A stretch of DNA of 11,676 nt. Source: JBBRMQ01 sp038230775 (GTDB lineage Bacteria > Acidobacteriota > Thermoanaerobaculia > Gp7-AA8). The notes under the pieces were generated by a model, which made no database searches, was not told the DNA's origin, and saw only the letters and a program-made list of their open reading frames with translations. The number at the start of each line of letters is the position of its first letter. Within the stretch, counting starts at the first letter, position 1. The position numbers and the translations under genes were made by a program. Where the stretch lies: assembly GCA_038230775.1 (NCBI GenBank), contig JBBRMQ010000131.1:1-11676 (forward strand). The letters run 5' to 3'. Below are positions 7,171-11,676 of this stretch, piece after piece.

Positions 7171-7320
7171 AATGTTGAATGTTGAATGTTGAATGTTGAA
7201 TGGATCAGACAATCCACGACACTTCACTCAAGCATTCAGCCATTCAGCCATTCAGCCATTCAGCATTCAACATTCAACATTCAACATTCAACATTCAACA
7301 TTCAACATTCAACATTCCCC
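7171..7320. repeat. Inverted array of 7- and 8-nt tandem repeats
   Basis: The left arm is four copies of AATGTTG (7171-7198) plus AATG (7199-7202). A 30-nt unique spacer (7203-7232) follows. The right arm starts with four copies of CATTCAGC (7233-7264) and continues with seven copies of CATTCAA (7264-7312) plus CATT. The whole 32-base left arm is exactly complementary to any in-register 32 bases of the heptamer block. The array fills most of the 201-bp gap between pcnB and the cysteine desulfurase gene. The RNA could form a 32-bp AU-rich stem in several registers. It may act as a terminator or 3' stabiliser of the lepB-pcnB message, or it may be a dispersed repeat. Unit number is probably variable between strains. 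Confidence 0.9.
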
Positions 7321-7345
7321 GTCCCCTCTCTCTTTGAGTGCGATC

Positions 7346-7351
7346 TAACAT
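7346..7351 (+). promoter_or_regulatory. Candidate -10 element of the cysteine desulfurase operon
   Basis: TAACAT ends five bases before the ATG at 7357 and no Shine-Dalgarno sequence is present. No -35 box is convincing. Confidence 0.2.
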
Positions 7352-7356
7352 AAAAA

Positions 7357-8478
7357 ATGCCGTCGCTTCCCATCTACTTCGACCACCACGCAACCACGCC
7401 CTGCGATCCGCGCGTGGTCGAGGCGATGCTTCCTTATTTTTCGGAGATCTTCGGCAACGCGGCGTCCCTCACGCACGAGCACGGCCGGCGCGCGTCCAAT
7501 GCGCTGGAAGACGCGCGCATCGCGATCGCCCGCTTCTTCGGCGTGCAGCCGAACGAGCTCACCTTCACTGCCGGTGCTACCGAATCGAACAACATCGCGC
7601 TGCATGTTCTGCAGCCGGGCGACCATCTCATCACCACCGCGATCGAGCACAAGTCCGTCCTTAGTCCGGCGCGCGCGTTTGGCGAAGTGACGATCGTCGC
7701 ACCGGATGCTGAAGGTTTCGTCAGCACCGAGGCGATCCGCGAGGCGATGCGGCCGAATACGCGAATCGTTTCGGTCGAAGCCGCGAACGGCGAGATCGGA
7801 ACACTGCAGGACATCGACGCCATCGGCGCTCTGTGCCGTGAGCGCGGCGTGCTCTTTCACAGCGACATCACGCAGGCCGCGGGCAAAGTGCCCGTCAGCC
7901 TGGCCAGCGTGGACCTTGCGTCGTTCTCCGCGCACAAGCTGTACGGACCCAAGGGTATCGGCGGGCTCTTCATCCGCCGCGGTGTGCGCGTCCCTGCTCT
8001 GATGTTCGGTGGTGGCCAGGAGAAAGGCATCCGATCGGGCACCGTCAACGTGCCGGCCGCCATCGGCATGGCCGCCGCGATCCGATTTCGCGCCGAAGAG
8101 ATGGCGGAGGAAGGGGAGCGTTTGACGGGATTGCGCAATACGCTCTGGGACGGCATCCTGGCGACGATCGACGGCGTTTCCATCCACGGTCCGCGCGACC
8201 GGAGGCTGCCGGGCAATCTCAACTTGAGCTTCGCGCGCATCGATGCGCCGTCGCTGATGGTCGCCATGCGGCATTTCTCGCTCTCCTCGGGATCGGCGTG
8301 CAGCTCCGGCGAGCGCGGAGCGTCGCCGGTGCTCACGGCCATCGGAGTGAAGGAGTCGGATGCCTACGGTTCCGTCCGCATCGGTCTCGGAAAATCGAAC
8401 ACCACGGAGCACATCGAGCAGTTTGTGAATGAGGCGAAGCGCACGGTGATGCGCCTGCGGGAGACGTCCGCCGCATGA
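7357..8478 (+). CDS. iscS: Cysteine desulfurase, IscS-type (group I)
   Basis: This encodes 373 residues of a class V aminotransferase-fold, PLP-dependent enzyme. It takes sulfur from cysteine as an enzyme persulfide for Fe-S clusters and tRNA thiolation. Motifs in order are YFDHHATTP (7-15), FGNAASLTHEHG, FTAGATESNN, and the cofactor-stacking His98 in IEHKSVL. HSDITQAAGK follows with Asp170 and Gln173, then the PLP lysine Lys194 in SFSAHKLYGPKGIG. GGGQEKGIRSGTVN comes next, and the persulfide Cys315 is in LSSGSACSSGE. The ACSSG loop and the SFSAHKLYGPKG signature match group I (IscS/NifS) rather than SufS. No iscU, iscR or iscA is adjacent; instead a receiver-PilZ gene overlaps by ATGA. Its sulfur acceptor therefore cannot be read from context, and a role in tRNA thiolation is possible. 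The protein is shorter than E. coli IscS (404), mainly at the C-terminus, which binds IscU in that enzyme. Confidence 0.92.
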   Translation: MPSLPIYFDHHATTPCDPRVVEAMLPYFSEIFGNAASLTHEHGRRASNALEDARIAIARFFGVQPNELTFTAGATESNNIALHVLQPGDHLITTAIEHKSVLSPARAFGEVTIVAPDAEGFVSTEAIREAMRPNTRIVSVEAANGEIGTLQDIDAIGALCRERGVLFHSDITQAAGKVPVSLASVDLASFSAHKLYGPKGIGGLFIRRGVRVPALMFGGGQEKGIRSGTVNVPAAIGMAAAIRFRAEEMAEEGERLTGLRNTLWDGILATIDGVSIHGPRDRRLPGNLNLSFARIDAPSLMVAMRHFSLSSGSACSSGERGASPVLTAIGVKESDAYGSVRIGLGKSNTTEHIEQFVNEAKRTVMRLRETSAA

Positions 8479-9167
8479 CGGGACACATCCTTCTCGTCGA
8501 TCACTCGCGCGGATCGCTCCTGTTCCAGGAGAGCGTGCTGCGGCGGCGCAAGGCGACGATCACGACCGCACTTGCCGGTTCGGAAGCGCTGAAGATTGCC
8601 CGCGACGAGGATCCGCACCTCATCATGTTCGGCTACGATCTCTTCGACATGGCGGCGCCGGAGTTCTGCCGCCACATCCGCGAAGATGAGATCACCCGCG
8701 ACATCTCGCTTCTCTTCGTCTGCGATCGTGCCGACGAGCAGAACGCGGCGCTGTGCATCGAGGCCGGGTGCAACGATGTCATCTATCGCCCGCTGCAGCG
8801 CAACGAGCTCGACACGAAGATTGCCAAGTTGACGACGATCCCCGCCCGGCGGCAGCTGCGTACGCTCACCCGGGTGGAAGTCTCCCTCGACAATCAAGGC
8901 CGCTTCGTCCTCGGCCGCTCCCTCAACGTTTCCGCGACAGGAATGCTGATCGAAACCGAGCGCGTCCTTCCCGGCGAAGGCCCGCTCCAATTGCAGTTCT
9001 ATCTGCCCGGCGAGGCGCAGCCGGTGAAGGTGACGGTCGACGTGCTGCGCTCCGAATTCGCCGGTACCATGGCGCGTTACGGAGTGCGCTTCATGAATCT
9101 CGAACGGGAGGCACGCGAGCAGATCGAGCGCTATGTCCAGCGCCTTCGATCACGCGATCTGATCTGA
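8475..9167 (+). CDS. Degenerate receiver domain fused to PilZ domain
   Basis: This encodes 230 residues. Residues about 3-118 have a CheY-like receiver fold (HILLVDHSRGSLLFQESVL, then PHLIMFGYDLFDMAAPEFC, then IEAGCNDVIYRPLQRNEL). The conserved phospho-acceptor Asp is replaced by Gly53. The acidic pair is reduced to Asp9-His10, the switch Thr/Ser position is Cys83, and the Lys before Pro is Arg105. It should not be phosphorylated in the usual way. Residues 125-225 form a PilZ domain with the cyclic-di-GMP motifs RRQLR (Arg125, Arg129) and NVSATG (151-156), both intact, and a typical ending YGVRFMNLEREAREQIERYV. It probably binds c-di-GMP and passes the signal by protein contact, for example in motility or surface behaviour; the partner is not evident. 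The ATG overlaps the desulfurase stop, and the stop overlaps the TPR gene start (TGATG). Confidence 0.88.
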   Translation: MTGHILLVDHSRGSLLFQESVLRRRKATITTALAGSEALKIARDEDPHLIMFGYDLFDMAAPEFCRHIREDEITRDISLLFVCDRADEQNAALCIEAGCNDVIYRPLQRNELDTKIAKLTTIPARRQLRTLTRVEVSLDNQGRFVLGRSLNVSATGMLIETERVLPGEGPLQLQFYLPGEAQPVKVTVDVLRSEFAGTMARYGVRFMNLEREAREQIERYVQRLRSRDLI

Positions 9168-9715
9168 TGACCACTTCGATCCTCAAGAAAATCGACGAGG
9201 CCTGTGTGATGACGCGCGACGGAGACTACCTTCACGCGCTGACCGTCTTCTTCGAGGTCTACGGCACCGAGAACGCGCCGCCGCTCAACAATCCGAAAGC
9301 GGCAAACGGGCTGTCGTTCTTCGGTCTGTGCCTGGCGTTGGTGCAGAAAAAACACAAGGAAGCGATCGAGCTCTGCAAGCGCGCGATCGACCTGGAGTTC
9401 TATAACGGCGATCACTACGCAAACCTCTCCCGCGTCTACACGTCGGCGGGCAATCGCAAGAAGGCGATCGAGGCGGCGGAAGCGGGCCTGAAGATCCTTC
9501 CCGATCACGACGAGCTGCTCGTCGTCCGGAAGGAGCTTGGGGTGCGATCGAAGCCGCTGGTGCCATTCCTCGACCGCAGCCATCCGATCAACGTCACCCT
9601 CGGCCAGACGCGGCACGCGAAGAAAGTGGCGGTGACGGAGACCAAGAGGCCGGCTATCGGCGGTAAGCGCGCGCCAGCTCGTCCGGCGGCACGCCGCGAT
9701 GGTAAGAAGCGATGA
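9167..9715 (+). CDS. TPR-repeat protein with basic C-terminal tail
   Basis: This encodes 182 residues. Two tetratricopeptide-like repeats are visible: residues about 48-80 (FFGLCLALVQKKHKEAIELC, KRAIDL) and 82-114 (HYANLSRVYTSAGNRKKAIE, AAEAGLKILPDH). A weaker helical pair at about 10-35 (CVMTRDGDYLHALTVFFEVY) could be a third. TPRs make protein contacts. There is no signal peptide, so it is probably cytoplasmic. The tail from about 150 is rich in Lys, Arg, Pro and Ala (KRPAIGGKRAPARPAARRDG) and probably disordered. The last 62 bases are antisense to the end of the glycosyltransferase gene. The start overlaps the PilZ stop by one base (TGATG), so the two are likely translated together, and a physical complex with the PilZ protein is plausible but inferred. 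Confidence 0.82.
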   Translation: MTTSILKKIDEACVMTRDGDYLHALTVFFEVYGTENAPPLNNPKAANGLSFFGLCLALVQKKHKEAIELCKRAIDLEFYNGDHYANLSRVYTSAGNRKKAIEAAEAGLKILPDHDELLVVRKELGVRSKPLVPFLDRSHPINVTLGQTRHAKKVAVTETKRPAIGGKRAPARPAARRDGKKR

Positions 9716-10313
9716 TCGACCAGTTCCTCATCGCAGTGCGCAGCACGCCCTTGCGTAGAAACCGGCGACCGGACGTGATGACCGTCAGCGGCAGCACACG
9801 CGTTCGGCCGCGCCGGCGCATGCGCAGCGCGAGGTCGTAGTCTTCCATGATCGGAATCTCGCGGAATCCGCCGAGGTCGCGGAACGCGTCGCGCGCGACG
9901 AACTGCGCCTGATCGCCCCACGGGCAGCGCGTGATCGCCGTGCGCAGGTTGATCATCGCTGCCGCGAGTTTCAGCTTGGCGTCGGATTCGGCGAATGAGA
10001 TTCGGAATCCGCCGAAGTCTGCCTTCGCGTTCATCACCGCATCAGCGGCTCCGCGCGGAAGTCGTGTGTCGGCGTGCAGAAAGATGATGCGGTCGTGGCG
10101 CGCGACTTCCGCGGCCGTGTTGAGCTGGCGCGCGCGCATCGGCTCCGCGAGGATGATGCGCGCGCCGGCGGCGGTCGCCAGACGCGTGGTGCGATCGTTG
10201 CTGCCTCCATCGGCCACGATGACCTCGTCCGCGCCGGCATCGATGGCGGAACGCACGGAGCCTTCGATCCACTCCTCTTCGTTCAGCGTGGGGATGATGA
10301 CGGTGACGGGCAT
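9654..10313 (-). CDS. Family 2 glycosyltransferase, TIGR04283 type
   Basis: This encodes 219 residues of a GT-A fold, family 2 transferase. MPVTVIIPTLNEEEWIEGSV is the nucleotide-sugar-binding N-terminus and DEVIVADGGSNDRT (29-42) follows. RARQLNTAAE leads to the metal-binding HADTRLP (Asp82), in place of the usual DxD. WGDQAQFVARDAFRDLGGF and PIMEDYDLALRMRRRGR (catalytic Glu157-Asp158) follow, and the end YHRGVPPDELARAYRR matches the TIGR04283 group. TIGR04283 members are often annotated as arsenosugar-biosynthesis transferases because some lie beside arsenosugar genes; no such genes are here, so the substrate is unknown. The ATG at 10313 has no well-spaced Shine-Dalgarno sequence (a GAGGGG lies about 14 bases upstream). 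The gene converges on the TPR gene, with a 62-base overlap of coding ends. It lies just outside the left end of the insertion sequence. Confidence 0.9.
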   Translation of the reverse strand: MPVTVIIPTLNEEEWIEGSVRSAIDAGADEVIVADGGSNDRTTRLATAAGARIILAEPMRARQLNTAAEVARHDRIIFLHADTRLPRGAADAVMNAKADFGGFRISFAESDAKLKLAAAMINLRTAITRCPWGDQAQFVARDAFRDLGGFREIPIMEDYDLALRMRRRGRTRVLPLTVITSGRRFLRKGVLRTAMRNWSIIASYHRGVPPDELARAYRR

Positions 10314-10360
10314 TCATCGGGATGCTACCCCTCACCCGGCCTTCGGCCACTGTTCTAGAC

Positions 10361-10399
10361 GTAGACATCCTTGACACTTCCACGGAGACATCCTTGACA
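10361..10399 (+). repeat. Left terminal inverted repeat of the IS, with two internal 16-bp sites
   Basis: GTAGACATCCTTGACA (10361-10376) and GGAGACATCCTTGACA (10384-10399) are near-identical direct repeats separated by CTTCCAC, giving a 23-bp period. That spacing puts both on roughly the same face of the helix, as expected for paired transposase-binding sites. Binding itself is inferred. Confidence 0.85.
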
Positions 10400-10419
10400 G
10401 ATGTCAGCTGGAGGAGTGG

Positions 10420-11580
10420 ATGGCTTGGAGCCGAGGAATGGTGGAAGAACGACATCGGATGATTGCGCTTTGGGAGTCGGGCTTAACGCCGACGGAGCTC
10501 GCATCACGGTTTGGCGTGAGTCGCCAGACGATCCACACGTATATCGATCGCTGGCGGCAGGAAGGCGAGTGCGGATTGCTGGAGCGATCGCGACGGCCGC
10601 TGACGAGTCCCGCGAAGACGTCGCGCGAGGTCGAGCACCTCTTATTGGGACTCAAGGATGAGCATCCCGATTACGGGCCTGACAAGCTCGTGACGCTGTT
10701 GGAGGATGAAGGTGTGAGGTTGGCTGCGTCGACTGCTCGCGATGTGCTGCGTCGCAACGGGCGTGTTGAAGCGCGGCGCGGCCGCACGCGGATTTGGAGT
10801 CCGGCCACGATGCCGGTGATCGCCGTGCCGGGTCCCGGTCACACGATGAGTGCCGATTACAAAGGCCAGGCTCGACTGGGCAATGGACGTTATTGCTATC
10901 CACTGACGATCGCCGATCCCGCTAGCCGGTACGTGTTCGCGGTCCAAGCAGAAACGATGAACACCGTCGCCGGTGCTCAAGCGGTCTTTGAGCGAGTGTT
11001 CCGTGAGTGGGGATTACCCGATCAGATCCTCACTGATAACGGCGCTCCGTTCTGCGCATCACGATCGATTGGTGGTCTGTCACAACTCGGTCGCTGGTGG
11101 GTCCGGCTCGGAGTGACCCATGCGCGGATCCAACCGGGACGGCCGCAGCAGAACGGCATTCATGAACGGATGCACAAAACGCTCAAGGACAAGACGATGA
11201 AGCCGACGGCGCTGACTCTGGCTGCCCAGCAGAAGCGTTTTGACATGTTCCTCGCGGAGTTCAATCACATCCGACCGCATCAAAGCCTCGGTCAGAAGCG
11301 GCCGGCGTCGATGGTGACTCGCTACCGTCGTCCCTACCCCGACCGCGTCCCTGAAGTCGAATATCCTAGCTCGTTCATCGTTCGCCGGGTCAGAGGCGGT
11401 GGCTACATCAAGTGGTGCGGACAAGTGCGGTTCGTGAGTGAGGTCCTCGTCGGCGAACACGTGGGACTCGTCCAGGTTAGTGATGACTCCTACGAGCTGT
11501 ACTTTGGGAACTGCCATCTCGCGAACTGGAGCGCCCGTGAGTGCCGCTGGGTTGAGCCACAGCGACAAGCCAAGCAGTAG
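10420..11580 (+). CDS. IS481-like DDE transposase
   Basis: This encodes 386 residues. The N-terminal helix-turn-helix spans about 8-60 (RHRMIALWESGLTPTELASR, FGVSRQTIHTYIDRW, LLERSRRP), followed by a second DNA-binding segment and the integrase core (rve). The catalytic triad appears intact: Asp146 in HTMSADYKG, Asp206 in ILTDNGAPF and Glu249 in NGIHERMHKTLK. The core ends with FNHIRPHQSLGQKRPASM, and the C-terminal part from about 305 (YPSSFIVRRVRGGGYIKW, GQVRFVSEVLVGEHVGL) is the beta-rich domain common in IS481-type transposases. GGAGGAG lies three bases before the ATG at 10420, rather close; the ATG at 10438 is an alternative start. The gene is full-length and has no frameshift, so the element may be active. 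A cut-and-insert reaction at the terminal repeats is expected from the family. Confidence 0.93.
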   Translation: MAWSRGMVEERHRMIALWESGLTPTELASRFGVSRQTIHTYIDRWRQEGECGLLERSRRPLTSPAKTSREVEHLLLGLKDEHPDYGPDKLVTLLEDEGVRLAASTARDVLRRNGRVEARRGRTRIWSPATMPVIAVPGPGHTMSADYKGQARLGNGRYCYPLTIADPASRYVFAVQAETMNTVAGAQAVFERVFREWGLPDQILTDNGAPFCASRSIGGLSQLGRWWVRLGVTHARIQPGRPQQNGIHERMHKTLKDKTMKPTALTLAAQQKRFDMFLAEFNHIRPHQSLGQKRPASMVTRYRRPYPDRVPEVEYPSSFIVRRVRGGGYIKWCGQVRFVSEVLVGEHVGLVQVSDDSYELYFGNCHLANWSARECRWVEPQRQAKQ

Positions 11581-11585
11581 CCGAT

Positions 11586-11604
11586 GCGGGCAAGCATCGC
11601 CCGC
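11586..11604. terminator. Short hairpin after the transposase gene
   Basis: GCGGGC (11586-11591) and GCCCGC (11599-11604) form a 6-bp GC stem with a 7-nt loop, six bases after the stop codon. There is no U-tract, so termination is only possible. Confidence 0.3.
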
Positions 11605-11614
11605 CCACCCGGAG

Positions 11615-11653
11615 TGTCAAGGATGTCCCCGTGGAAGTGTCAAGAATGTCTCC
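11615..11653 (-). repeat. Right terminal inverted repeat of the IS
   Basis: TGTCAAGGATGTCCCC (11615-11630) and TGTCAAGAATGTCTCC (11638-11653) are separated by GTGGAAG. They mirror the two-site structure of the left end with three mismatches in 39 bases. Confidence 0.85.
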
Positions 11654-11676
11654 ACTAGCACACACCCTCTCCCCGC

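Larger units (their letters stand above)
10359..11654 (+). mobile_element. IS481-like insertion sequence, apparently complete
   Basis: Terminal inverted repeats of 39 bases at 10361-10399 and 11615-11653 agree at 36 of 39 positions and enclose one transposase gene. A CTAG tetramer flanks both sides (10355-10358 and 11655-11658) and may be a target-site duplication, giving an element of about 1.3 kb. Because CTAG is its own reverse complement, and one to two unmatched bases lie between it and the repeats, the exact ends are uncertain. The left flank ends in a CCCGGCCTTCGGCC stretch. The right flank continues into CACACACCCTCTCCCCGC, a type of sequence common in GC-rich intergenic repeats. Confidence 0.85.

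Noticed and set aside
7233..7320. Possible CRISPR array in the CATTCAGC/CATTCAA region
   Set aside because: Units are 7-8 nt and directly adjacent with no spacers, and no cas genes are present; it is a simple tandem repeat.
7345..8412. A 355-codon minus-strand frame opposite iscS
   Set aside because: It has no recognisable motif and biased composition, while the plus strand carries all cysteine desulfurase catalytic residues.
10370..10422. TTGACA motifs as a promoter for the transposase
   Set aside because: No -10 box lies 16-18 bases after either TTGACA, and the hexamer is part of the repeated terminal sites at both ends of the element.

Overview
This is a GC-rich bacterial chromosomal window with tightly packed operons. 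No ribosomal RNA or universal phylogenetic marker is present, so the organism can only be guessed. The gene types seen (a DUF885 hydrolase, a remnant TonB energy transducer, retropepsin-like and propeller lipoproteins, a TIGR04283-type glycosyltransferase) and the many small palindromic repeats suit a soil or sediment Acidobacteriota-like genome. That placement is inference.

Layout. 1-544 (-) is the 5' part of a secreted DUF885 hydrolase, cut by the window edge. A short divergent region (545-666) with an inverted tandem repeat separates it from a DUF1697 gene (667-1167, +). This converges on a retropepsin-like lipoprotein (1202-1918, -), which is divergent from the proline-catabolic dehydrogenase pruA (1960-3525, +). 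Between 3526 and 4115 lies a patch of non-coding and decayed DNA: a long hairpin, a 254-bp MITE-like element bounded by CTAG with another palindromic repeat nested inside, and a frameshifted TonB C-terminal remnant (-).

4116-7155 (+) is a three-gene operon with ATGA overlaps: a beta-propeller-like lipoprotein, signal peptidase I (lepB) and poly(A) polymerase (pcnB). The lipoprotein gene carries a palindromic repeat translated in frame. After pcnB comes a striking array of 7- and 8-nt tandem repeats in inverted orientation (7171-7320). A second overlapping operon (7357-9715, +) encodes an IscS-type cysteine desulfurase, a degenerate receiver-PilZ protein and a TPR protein. The TPR gene overlaps, tail to tail, a TIGR04283-type glycosyltransferase (9654-10313, -). 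The window ends with a complete-looking IS481-like insertion sequence (about 10359-11654) whose terminal repeats each hold two copies of a 16-bp site.

The genes are mostly housekeeping or envelope functions (protein export, RNA 3'-end processing, sulfur mobilisation, proline use). I see no defence island, biosynthetic cluster, CRISPR array, tRNA or rRNA gene. The most unusual material is the repeat and mobile-element biology, the catalytically degenerate proteins (pseudo-receiver and pseudo-protease lobe), and a recurring TANNNT motif 5-8 nt before the start of genes that lack a Shine-Dalgarno sequence.
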